Positions 34,392-41,903 of a DNA stretch of 64,000 nt are shown piece by piece. The position numbers and the translations under genes are program-made. The DNA lies in contig NZ_JUIV01000003.1 in assembly GCF_004151235.1 (NCBI RefSeq), positions 186,001 through 250,000 of the forward strand, read 5' to 3'. The DNA comes from Flavobacterium anhuiense. Lineage in GTDB: Bacteria; Bacteroidota; Bacteroidia; Flavobacteriales; Flavobacteriaceae. The number at the start of each line of letters is the position of its first letter. Position 1 is the stretch's first letter. Under the pieces are notes generated by a model, which saw only the letters and a list, made by a program, of their open reading frames with translations, did no database searches and had not been told where the DNA came from.

Positions 34392-34891
34392 TAAAATTAA
34401 AACGATATATTTTCATGCTTCAAACTTATTTTATCAAGCAGACATTATTGCTGACTTTTAAATAATAAATATTTTTACCTCACATATTGACCCCATATAA
34501 AAAGGTCTAGCAATACTACACAAAAAAAGCAAACAGTCACTACGGTTTTTCTATAAACTCAGAATTATTTTTCAAAAAATCCTACTTTCCAAAAGCAATA
34601 TGATTCTTTTCTATTAGGATTACCCCTTAAATACTATAAAAATATTCTTTCAAAAATAAAATCATTCAATATTTCTAAAATTATTTTCTTCTTAAAAAAA
34701 CAAACATTTTCTCCGCATAAACATAAAACAACAAATTATTAATCAAATAAATACAAATACATTAACTCGATTAAAACTGAAAAAATCATCCTGTAAAACA
34801 ATTTTCAATCAAAAAAAATCAAAAAGTTTTTTCCAAAATGCTTTGTACATCTCAAAAATAGTTGCATTTTTGCACCCGCAATAGCAAACTA
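34392..34891. other. AT-rich gap before tRNA-Glu
   Basis: No gene is seen. The right end holds the tRNA promoter (34843-34872). The rest is AT-rich with scattered A-runs and no stable long stem that I could find. Confidence 0.6.
34843..34872 (+). promoter_or_regulatory. Promoter of tRNA-Glu
   Basis: TTG (34843-34845) and CATTTTTG (34865-34872, near the TAnnTTTG consensus) are separated by exactly 19 nt, and the tRNA begins 20 nt later. Confidence 0.6.
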
Positions 34892-34963
34892 GGTCCGTTC
34901 GTCTATCGGTTAGGACGCCAGGTTTTCATCCTGGTAAGGGGGGTTCGATTCCCCCACGGACTA
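34892..34963 (+). tRNA. tRNA-Glu (anticodon UUC)
   Basis: A full cloverleaf is seen. Acceptor GGTCCGT pairs with ACGGACT. The anticodon stem CCAGG/CCTGG (34918-34922 and 34930-34934) has loop TTTTCAT and anticodon TTC at 34925-34927. The T-arm is GGGGG, TTCGATT, CCCCC. A73 is the discriminator, and CCA is not encoded. It is a different tRNA from the one whose 3' end recurs at 14824 and 30210. Confidence 0.97.
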
Positions 34964-34977
34964 CTTACTAAGACAAA

Positions 34978-35005
34978 AGCTTCAGAGAAATCTGGAGCTT
35001 TTTTT
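34978..35005 (+). terminator. Terminator after tRNA-Glu (AGCTTCAGA type)
   Basis: AGCTTCAGA, loop GAAA, TCTGGAGCT (one G-T pair) and seven T. It is near-identical in stem to the terminators at 30248 and 31919. Confidence 0.85.
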
Positions 35006-35069
35006 GTTTATATTTACTCCATTAAATGTTTTAAAAAAGACAATCAAAAAAATCAACCCAAATCTTAAA

Positions 35070-36269
35070 ATGAAACACAAATTAATAGCCCTTTTATTTG
35101 TATTCGCCTTTGCAAATATGTCTGGACAAGCGCCCGCCAGCAAAACCAATTATTCTAACAGCAATTTACCTGCAGAAGAAGCTGTTACCAACAAATCTTT
35201 AAAACCTCTAAAAAAGATTTCTCTAGACGACACTTCTATGTTAATTTATGATTACGACGGATCGCTTTTTTCATGGGATTTAGAAGTCGAAAGTATTGTT
35301 TGGACCGTAAAAGCTTCGGATGCTCAAACCGAAATGTGCGCCAACAAAATAACAATCCATGACGGAGTAGTATATATTCCGTTTATTAATGGTGAAATTT
35401 ATGCTGTAGATAACGGAACAGGAACTATTTTCTGGAAATCCAGAATAGGCAATATTAAAGACCAGATTGTTCTAAAAGACCAAACTCCTGTAATAAGCAA
35501 CGGAAAATTGTTTATTACTGCTCAAAATCAAAATCAGAGCAGTAATTTATATGCTTTGGATTTAAAAGATGGAAGTTTGTCTTGGAACTACAAATTAGAC
35601 ACGCCAAATAACAACATTGAGCCACTTGTTTTTGATAATAAGGTTTTTATTCAAAGTGCAACAAATGTATATTCGTTTGAAGTCAATACAGGAAAGCTAT
35701 TGAATCAGAAAAGCTTTGATGAAACCATGAACGGAAAACCTGTTACAGATGGTGAAAGTATTTTTATTGCTGGCGACAAGAACTGGCTTTACGCTCTTAA
35801 GCCAAACAGTTTGGATGTTTTATGGCAGTTTAAAATAGAAGAAAACCAAAACAATGTTAAGGAACGCATAGTGTGCCACGACAAAAAACTATATTTTGCA
35901 GCACAAGGACCGGAGGTTTCATCTATTTATGCTGTTGATTCTAAAACAGGAACTCAGCTTTGGAAAACTGACTTTAAAGGTGATAATGTAGAATATATTG
36001 TCAAAGAGGTTGACAATCTTTGGGGATATACGCGCAACAAGAAACTTTTTGAATTAGACTTATCAAACGGCGAAATCGCTTTTGAAGAAAAACTAACTAC
36101 GCTACCTATTTCAAATATTGAATTTCCTGCCGACGATAACTTGCTTTACTATTATTGCGATGCAGGCTTAATTCAGTTTGATTTAAAAGAAAAAGATGAA
36201 AACGTATATTATATGCGTACTTCCCTTACAGACAACCCCTATAGTGCTTTTATCAAGATAATTCGATAA
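35070..36269 (+). CDS. Secreted PQQ-binding-like beta-propeller protein
   Basis: This has 399 residues from the ATG at 35070, which opens with a signal peptide (KHKLIALLFVFAFANMSGQ). A longer frame from 35004 begins inside the tRNA terminator and is unlikely. Repeats of the form YAVDNGTGTIFWKSRIG, YALDLKDGSLSWNYKL and YAVDSKTGTQLWKTDF identify PQQ-like propeller blades. Such proteins act as scaffolds or binding proteins. No dehydrogenase residues are recognisable. It is followed by a hairpin terminator at 36294-36322. Confidence 0.8.
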   Translation: MKHKLIALLFVFAFANMSGQAPASKTNYSNSNLPAEEAVTNKSLKPLKKISLDDTSMLIYDYDGSLFSWDLEVESIVWTVKASDAQTEMCANKITIHDGVVYIPFINGEIYAVDNGTGTIFWKSRIGNIKDQIVLKDQTPVISNGKLFITAQNQNQSSNLYALDLKDGSLSWNYKLDTPNNNIEPLVFDNKVFIQSATNVYSFEVNTGKLLNQKSFDETMNGKPVTDGESIFIAGDKNWLYALKPNSLDVLWQFKIEENQNNVKERIVCHDKKLYFAAQGPEVSSIYAVDSKTGTQLWKTDFKGDNVEYIVKEVDNLWGYTRNKKLFELDLSNGEIAFEEKLTTLPISNIEFPADDNLLYYYCDAGLIQFDLKEKDENVYYMRTSLTDNPYSAFIKIIR

Positions 36270-36293
36270 TAGCTTCTCGCTTCTCAAATAAAA

Positions 36294-36322
36294 AAAAGAC
36301 CATTTTTTCAAATGGTCTTTTT
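36294..36322. terminator. Bidirectional terminator between convergent genes
   Basis: GACCATTT (36298-36305), loop TTTC and AAATGGTC (36310-36317) are flanked by A-run and T-run, between the convergent genes ending at 36269 and 36343. Confidence 0.85.
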
Positions 36323-36342
36323 TATGCTGTTTTTAGAAAAAT

Positions 36343-36648
36343 TTATGCTCTAAACAAAGCATATTTATTGTAGTTAAACAAAACTTTATCATAAGGAACA
36401 TAAAGCGAAACTATTTTCTCTGTTGATTCATTGAATTTGATTCCGTTGTGTTTTCTAAACAAGTAGATCTCTTTTAAACAATTAGAAAGACTTTGGTGAA
36501 TTTCGCTTGTAAAAGTTGGCAGTTTCTTATCTCCAACCAAAAGATCAATCTGATAGTTTGAACTACTTTTTGATAAGTTGTTCCCAATAATTCTAAGTGT
36601 AAAAGTTGTTGGTTTTCCGTATTGTTCTCCCTGATATTGCAGTGTCAT
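36343..36648 (-). CDS. Hypothetical protein, 101 residues
   Basis: The protein starts MTLQYQGEQYGKPTTFTLRI and ends YNKYALFRA. It has no signal peptide, no transmembrane segment and no motif I know. Alternating beta-type residues (TTFTLRIIG, YQIDLLVGD, KIVSLYVPYDKVLF) suggest a small beta-rich fold. It stands alone, with a terminator just downstream, and its codon use looks like the neighbours. Confidence 0.6.
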   Translation of the reverse strand: MTLQYQGEQYGKPTTFTLRIIGNNLSKSSSNYQIDLLVGDKKLPTFTSEIHQSLSNCLKEIYLFRKHNGIKFNESTEKIVSLYVPYDKVLFNYNKYALFRA

Positions 36649-36792
36649 GATTTCTTCTTATTAAATGATTAGTAATACCGCCTGTTAAATGGCTTTTGGT
36701 TCTCTAGATACTTTTATTAAAATTATAAAAATTTAGGCAAACATAAAAAATTCCGTTCTAAATTATAGGTTATTTTTCAAGAAACCTTTAAG

Positions 36793-36828
36793 TCTAAAAA
36801 AACGAAAACCGTAAGAAATTACGGTTTT
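36793..36828 (-). terminator. Terminator of the LRR gene
   Basis: AAAACCGTAA (36805-36814), loop GAAA and TTACGGTTTT (36819-36828). On the minus strand the stem is followed by a T-run (36793-36804), 56 nt after the LRR stop. Confidence 0.75.
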
Positions 36829-36883
36829 AAATAATTAACTAAATGTAAAATTCATTCATAAGCATCGATTAATTTTGGGTAAA

Positions 36884-37726
36884 CTATTGTAATTTATTTT
36901 CTTGGTTTATTTCTAATAAAAATGGATTTCCGTTTTCATCCATCATCGTCATATTTAAAGCATCTAATAATGCTATTTTTTTCGAAACTTCGCCTGTAAA
37001 TTTATTGTACGAAAGATTCAATTCTTGCAACTTGCTAAGCTTTTCGATTTCTAGAGGAATTGCGCCTGTAAAATCATTATCAAACAAACTAAAATTCTGA
37101 AGTGAGTTCAGATTAATAATATCATTTGACAAATTTCCTGAGAATTTATTATTGTTTAACAGCAACACCTTCAGTCCAGAAATCTTATAAATTGAAACAG
37201 GCAGTTTTCCGTTAATTTCGTTATTAAAAACAGCTAAAGTTTCTAACTGATTCAACTTTCCAATTTCCGCTGGAAGCTCTCCTGAAATGTTATTCATAAA
37301 AAGCTGTAAATCTTTCAATTTTACCAATTGGCAAATAGAAGACGGAATTGCACCCGACAATTTATTATCAGCTACATTTAGCAATTCTAATTCCTTCAAA
37401 TTAAAGATTGATGAAGACAAACTTCCTTCAATTTTATTCTTTTCAAGATTTAGCGATTCTAAATTTATAAGATCGTAAAGAGCTTCTGGCAATTCTCCCT
37501 GAAGATTATTATCTGCCAGATTCAGCGCCACAACTTTTCCATTTTCAGCTTTAACACCGTACCAAGTAGAAACAGACAGACTTAAGTCCCATTTGTTTTT
37601 CCATTGCAAACCATTTGTTGCATAGTACAATTTTATAAGCGCCTCTTTTTCTTTATCCGAAACGGTATCTGCCAAAACATTTAGCGAAAAAGCAAATAAT
37701 AAAGAAAGGGTTACTAAAATTTTCAT
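36884..37726 (-). CDS. Secreted leucine-rich-repeat protein
   Basis: This 280-residue protein has a signal peptide (LVTLSLLFAFSLNVLA), an N-terminal cap with WKNKWDLSLSVSTWYGV (the plant-type LRR cap seen in bacterial LRR proteins), and about eight 24-residue repeats of the form LxxLxxLxLxxNxxxGxLPxxI. It is probably a periplasmic or surface protein-binding module. It has no C-terminal type IX secretion domain that I can see. Confidence 0.85.
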   Translation of the reverse strand: MKILVTLSLLFAFSLNVLADTVSDKEKEALIKLYYATNGLQWKNKWDLSLSVSTWYGVKAENGKVVALNLADNNLQGELPEALYDLINLESLNLEKNKIEGSLSSSIFNLKELELLNVADNKLSGAIPSSICQLVKLKDLQLFMNNISGELPAEIGKLNQLETLAVFNNEINGKLPVSIYKISGLKVLLLNNNKFSGNLSNDIINLNSLQNFSLFDNDFTGAIPLEIEKLSKLQELNLSYNKFTGEVSKKIALLDALNMTMMDENGNPFLLEINQENKLQ

Positions 37727-37906
37727 AACAGATTTGGGGATTTGTTATTAGCGTAAAAATATGCAATTCGCAGTTAAAACACACTAAATATCGACAAAGT
37801 GTTGAAAAAAATTTTACATGTAAGATTTATATTGCTTTTAATTATTTTCTAAAATCTGCACTTTTTTTGATTACATTTGATCAACTAATTCTAAAAACCT
37901 CATATC

Positions 37907-38395
37907 ATGCAAATTAACTTCGCCGCTTTATTTATTGCAGCAATTGTTACACTCGTAACTGGTTTTATCTGGTACAGCCCAAAAGTATTTGGAACAATCT
38001 GGATGAAGGAAAACAATCTTACTCAAGAAGAGTTAAGAAAAGGAAATATGCTTAAAATCTTCGGACTTACGTATATTTTCTCTTTAATGATCACCATGAC
38101 TTTAATGTCGCTTACCATTCATCAATCTGGCGCAATCGGAATGGTTGGCGGACCTCCTTTAATGGATAGTGCAAAACCTTCATTTGCAGCCTTTATGGCA
38201 GATTACGGAATGGCATACAGGACTTTTAAACATGGTGCACTTCATGGTTTTATGTCTGGATTATTTTTCGCTTTTCCATTAATAGGAATTAATGGTTTAT
38301 TTGAAAGAAAATCTTGGAAATATATTTTTATTCATAGCGGATACTGGATCCTTACTCTGACTCTTATGGGCGGAATCATTTGTGGATTTGCTTAA
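37907..38395 (+). CDS. DUF1761 integral membrane protein
   Basis: This 162-residue protein has four hydrophobic segments (about 5-24, 50-72, 118-135, 142-160) and the DUF1761 landmark GFIWYSPKVFGTIWM after the first helix. The function of the family is unknown. A -7 element TACATTTG lies at 37872-37879, 28 nt before the ATG. A terminator (38408-38444) follows, so it is monocistronic. Confidence 0.8.
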   Translation: MQINFAALFIAAIVTLVTGFIWYSPKVFGTIWMKENNLTQEELRKGNMLKIFGLTYIFSLMITMTLMSLTIHQSGAIGMVGGPPLMDSAKPSFAAFMADYGMAYRTFKHGALHGFMSGLFFAFPLIGINGLFERKSWKYIFIHSGYWILTLTLMGGIICGFA

Positions 38396-38407
38396 TAATC
38401 TTCTTAA

Positions 38408-38444
38408 AAACCCGTTTGAAAAACTTATCTCAAACGGGTTTTTC
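38408..38444 (+). terminator. Terminator after the DUF1761 gene
   Basis: CCCGTTTGA (38411-38419) pairs with TCAAACGGG (38430-38438) around a 10-nt loop, followed by TTTTT. Confidence 0.88.
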
Positions 38445-38513
38445 TTAATATTAACTTAAAGCAGATAAGTTATTACAAATATTATCTAATTTTGAAGAAA
38501 TTAGCTCACTCTT

Positions 38514-39659
38514 TTGAATACAACATATTCTTTCCAGATTTACAAAAGCGCATCTTTACTGCCTGTAGAATGGAACTCGCTTGCTGAAAACAACATCTTT
38601 TTGACACGAGAATATCTCGAAGTGCTGGAAAATTCTTCTCCAGTCAATATGACTTGTCATTTTATCGGCCTTTTTGAAGAGAAAAAATTAATTGGAATTG
38701 TATTAACTCAGTTCTTATTTGCAGAAAAACTCGAATCTTTTGGAGAGCGTGACAAATGCTTAAAAACTTCGGTACGTAATTTTGCTTTAAAGAATTTTGC
38801 CTCACACGTTTTATTTGTTGGAAATAATATGCTCACGGGACAAAATGCTTTTATTTTTGACAAAAGTGTCAAAGAGTCAAAAGCTATAAAAACGCTTCAC
38901 AAAGCTATTAATCAGCTAAAAAAAGATTTAAAAGAAAGTGGAAAAAAGGTTCACATTACCAGTATTAAAGATTTTACAGCAAAAGAAATAGAATCGCTTC
39001 AGGCTGAATTCAAAAACAATTACACGTTTTCGACTCAGCCTAATATGATTTTCGACATCAAAGAAAACTGGAAAACAGAACAGGATTATATTGATGCCTT
39101 GTCAAAGAAATATCGTGATCAATACAAACGCGCACGCAAAAAATCGGAAGGAATTGTAAAACAGCAAATGTCGCTTTCAGATATTAAACAATATGAAGAT
39201 GTTATTTATGATCTTTATTTTCATGTTGCTAAAAATGCACCTTTCAACACTTTTTTTCTAGCTCGTGACCATTTTAGCTTTTTTAAAGAAATAATGGGCG
39301 ATAACTTTCTTCTCTATGGCTATTTTTTAGAAGGAAAATTAATAGGCTTCAATACTTTGATCAAAAATGGCGAAGTAATGGATACTTATTTTTTGGGTTA
39401 TGACGAAAGCATTCAGCGCGAAAAAATGCTGTATTTAAATATGCTTTACGACATGATTGCCTATTCTATCAAAAAAGGTTTCCGTGAAATCGTCTTTGCC
39501 AGAACTGCTCTTGAAATTAAAAGTTCTGTTGGAGCAAAACCTGTTAAAATGTACGGTTTAATCACACACAGCAATTCTTTGATTAATCACAACATTTCAA
39601 GATTTTTCAATTATTTGGAACCCAAAACAGAATGGCAGGAACGCAATCCGTTTAAATAA
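38514..39659 (+). CDS. GNAT/FemAB-like acyltransferase, peptidogalycan-type
   Basis: The 381-residue protein starts at a TTG (38514). The frame has a stop four codons upstream and no ATG near. A -7 element TAATTTTG (38487-38494) would place the transcript start only about 13 nt upstream. The layout of two GNAT-like halves and the segment YIDALSKKYRDQYKRARKK (about 195-215) fit the peptidogalycan biosynthesis/recognition and BioF2-like acetyltransferase group. The C-terminal half has FARTALEIKSSVGA. The exact substrate is unknown. It converges on the lipid kinase gene with a 2-nt gap. Confidence 0.7.
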   Translation: MNTTYSFQIYKSASLLPVEWNSLAENNIFLTREYLEVLENSSPVNMTCHFIGLFEEKKLIGIVLTQFLFAEKLESFGERDKCLKTSVRNFALKNFASHVLFVGNNMLTGQNAFIFDKSVKESKAIKTLHKAINQLKKDLKESGKKVHITSIKDFTAKEIESLQAEFKNNYTFSTQPNMIFDIKENWKTEQDYIDALSKKYRDQYKRARKKSEGIVKQQMSLSDIKQYEDVIYDLYFHVAKNAPFNTFFLARDHFSFFKEIMGDNFLLYGYFLEGKLIGFNTLIKNGEVMDTYFLGYDESIQREKMLYLNMLYDMIAYSIKKGFREIVFARTALEIKSSVGAKPVKMYGLITHSNSLINHNISRFFNYLEPKTEWQERNPFK

Positions 39660-39661
39660 AT

Positions 39662-40531
39662 CTACGGAACTGCAATTTTCATCTGCTTGTGCAAAATATC
39701 AATTTCTAACGAAGTCTGCGCTCCGCAATATTCTCCATCAATTTGAAAATTAACAGGATAATCCGTTTTTATAGTTGCTTTATTGGTTGAAATAATTACA
39801 ATGTCATCAGAGTCAATCGGCATATTTCCGGTAATTATTTTTCCAATTAAAAGCAGATCAAGACTTTTTAAAATCACCAGTTCAAACTTTCCATCATTCA
39901 TCGCGCCATTCGGATTAATGATAACTCCTGTTCCGTATTTCTGCGAATTGGCAATTACAATCATTCGCGCTACATGCTCAACGGTTTTATTATTTGCTGA
40001 AATTGTTGCCACAAATGGCTCTTCAGATTCTTTAAGCGTAGTAAAAGCTTGGAGCGCGTAACCCCAAAATCCGCGAACATCACTTTGCTCATAATTTTTA
40101 ACCAGATTGGCATTCAAGCCAAGATCACTCAGATGAATACTTTTTTTTCCGTTGATGCAAATCATATCCATTTCGATATAATGGTGCAAAAAGGCTATTT
40201 TAAGGTTTTCCTCTATTCCTGCAGGAAGATTCAAGTCCACCGAAAGTCCGTTTGCAGAACCTGCTGGTAAAATTCCGATTATCACATCATGCTCTTCCAC
40301 AGCTTCGGCGACCATTTTTATCGTTCCGTCGCCTCCAGCAACAATAATTCGTTCTGGAACAGATTCATTATATAAAGATTGTATTGTTCTTAAATCATTT
40401 TTTCCAGTTGTTTCATACACTTCCAAATCAAAATAATTAGTTGCCGCAAACTCTTCAACAGCATCAATCAAATCAGATTTATCCAAATCTCCAGAAATCG
40501 GATTTACAACAAACAGAATATTCTTTTTCAA
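39662..40531 (-). CDS. Diacylglycerol/lipid kinase family protein
   Basis: This 289-residue protein has a DAGK catalytic domain. Nucleotide-binding GGDGT is at 66-70, and PAGSAN at 89-94 is followed by the conserved acidic stretch. The opening is KNILFVVNPISG. Members phosphorylate diacylglycerol or related lipids with ATP at the membrane face. It is divergent from the App1-like gene at 40593 with a 61-nt gap, so the two may share a control region, and both would act on phospholipid-like metabolites. Confidence 0.88.
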   Translation of the reverse strand: MKKNILFVVNPISGDLDKSDLIDAVEEFAATNYFDLEVYETTGKNDLRTIQSLYNESVPERIIVAGGDGTIKMVAEAVEEHDVIIGILPAGSANGLSVDLNLPAGIEENLKIAFLHHYIEMDMICINGKKSIHLSDLGLNANLVKNYEQSDVRGFWGYALQAFTTLKESEEPFVATISANNKTVEHVARMIVIANSQKYGTGVIINPNGAMNDGKFELVILKSLDLLLIGKIITGNMPIDSDDIVIISTNKATIKTDYPVNFQIDGEYCGAQTSLEIDILHKQMKIAVP

Positions 40532-40592
40532 AATTTTAGCTTTAAAATCAATTAAATTAAGTAAATTACAGTTACATAAATATACGTAATTA

Positions 40593-41555
40593 ATGAAACC
40601 AATTCTACAATTATATCGCGGTTATGCAAATGAACAAGAGCTAATTGTAATGGGACACGTTTTAAAAAGAGAAAACAAATACAATTTTGAGAAAAGGAAA
40701 TTAAAAAATGCCACTTCTATTCTCCGATTGTTCCGAATAAAAACCATTAAAAATTTTGATGTTTATCTTCATTACAATAACGAAGTAATTCATACCAAAA
40801 CATTAGATGATGGTTATTTTAATTTCTGCATTCCGTTAGAAAAAGAAACTCATTTTGGATGGATGTCTTACGAAGTCAGCTTAAAATACAAAAACGAAAT
40901 TATATCTTGCAAAGGCAGTTTTATACGACCTCATAAAGGAAAACTCGGAATCATATCGGATATTGACGATACATTCTTGATTTCGCACACCAATAATTTC
41001 TTTCGAAAACTTTACATTCTATTGTTCAAAAATGTAAATGACCGAAAAGTTTTCAAAGATGTCGTACCGCATTATCAAGCTTTAAGTTCTGCGGGAAGAG
41101 ATAATGTAGAAGAAGTAAATGCCTTTTTTTACATTTCTAGCAGTGAATGGAATTTATACCGATTTATTGCCAAATTCACACGAATTAACAAATTGCCCAA
41201 AGCGGTTTTTCTTCTAAAAGACATCAAAAGAGGAATCACCGATTTCTTCATGAGCGGAAGAGGAAATCACGATCATAAATTTGAAAAAATCAAACATGTT
41301 GTAGAATTTTATCCAACCTTAAAATATGTTTTAATGGGCGATGATTCTCAGCACGATCCTATTTTATACGAACGCATTTGCAAAATATTTCCAGTTACTG
41401 TGATTGCCGTTTACATAAGACAGACGGGAAAATCTCAAAAAAATGAGGTAAAAAAAATCTTGAAGAATTTAGAAAACCTGAATGTGTCAGTTTGCTATTT
41501 TAAAGAAAGTAGTAAAGCCATTGAACATTCTAGATCGATTGGGATTATTAAGTAG
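40593..41555 (+). CDS. App1-like (DUF2183) phosphatidate phosphatase-type protein
   Basis: This 320-residue protein has the HAD-type catalytic motif SDIDDT (Asp123-x-Asp125-x-Thr127), then VPHYQALSSAGRDN, SSSEWNL, LKDIKRGITDFFMSG and MGDDSQHDP. This is the complete signature of the App1/DUF2183 family, whose yeast member is a phosphatidate phosphatase. The first 110 residues are a beta-rich domain. Together with the neighbouring lipid kinase it suggests phospholipid turnover. Confidence 0.85.
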   Translation: MKPILQLYRGYANEQELIVMGHVLKRENKYNFEKRKLKNATSILRLFRIKTIKNFDVYLHYNNEVIHTKTLDDGYFNFCIPLEKETHFGWMSYEVSLKYKNEIISCKGSFIRPHKGKLGIISDIDDTFLISHTNNFFRKLYILLFKNVNDRKVFKDVVPHYQALSSAGRDNVEEVNAFFYISSSEWNLYRFIAKFTRINKLPKAVFLLKDIKRGITDFFMSGRGNHDHKFEKIKHVVEFYPTLKYVLMGDDSQHDPILYERICKIFPVTVIAVYIRQTGKSQKNEVKKILKNLENLNVSVCYFKESSKAIEHSRSIGIIK

Positions 41556-41582
41556 TTTTTTAAACTTAAATAATTTGGGCGA

Positions 41583-41750
41583 GACAACATTAGAAAAAGT
41601 GGGCCAACATACTTTGTCTTTATTTGCCCACTTTCTCTAATGCTGTCGGGCTGTACGCTCCGCCGCGACGGATTGCTCCCATCCCTCTCGCGACCAATCT
41701 TTGTCGAGCTACTTACGGAGATCCCTCGTTCCTCGGGATGACATACTTTG
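41583..41750. repeat. Palindromic GC-rich intergenic element
   Basis: The arms begin GACAACATTAG and end CTAATGCTGTC, with a 21-nt loop. Up to about 41745 follow GC-rich blocks (CGCCGCGACGG, CTCTCGCGACC, CCTCGGGATG). The combination looks like a dispersed intergenic repeat of flavobacterial genomes. I infer this from its composition and from its lack of relation to the flanking genes. Confidence 0.5.
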
Positions 41751-41811
41751 TGGAAAATGAGTAACTTTCATCAGCCTAGATTGATCCGAAAAACTGAATT
41801 AGCTCGTGAAA

Positions 41812-41854
41812 ATCAAAAAACCTTTATCAAAATTTGAAACTTTGACAAAGGTTT
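41812..41854 (-). terminator. Terminator of the ABC-F gene
   Basis: AAACCTTTATCAAA pairs with TTTGACAAAGGTTT (41841-41854), with one mismatch. On the minus strand the stem is followed by a T-run, 50 nt after the ABC-F stop. Confidence 0.75.
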
Positions 41855-41903
41855 ACATATATTTTCAAGTACTGTGACTGTGACCGAGACTGCGACTTAA
41901 AAA

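Larger units (their letters stand above)
41556..41903. other. Gene-free gap with a structured, repeat-like element
   Basis: No gene is seen. An inverted repeat with 22-nt arms (41583-41604 and 41626-41647, 20/22 paired) is followed by a GC-rich tail containing GATCCCTCG and CCTCGGGATG, which again form a small stem. The tail differs in base composition from everything around it. The right end carries the ABC-F terminator (41812-41854). Confidence 0.55.

Noticed and set aside
35004-35069. N-terminal extension of the PQQ-propeller protein
   Set aside because: It would start within the terminator of tRNA-Glu and put 22 residues before a perfect signal peptide.
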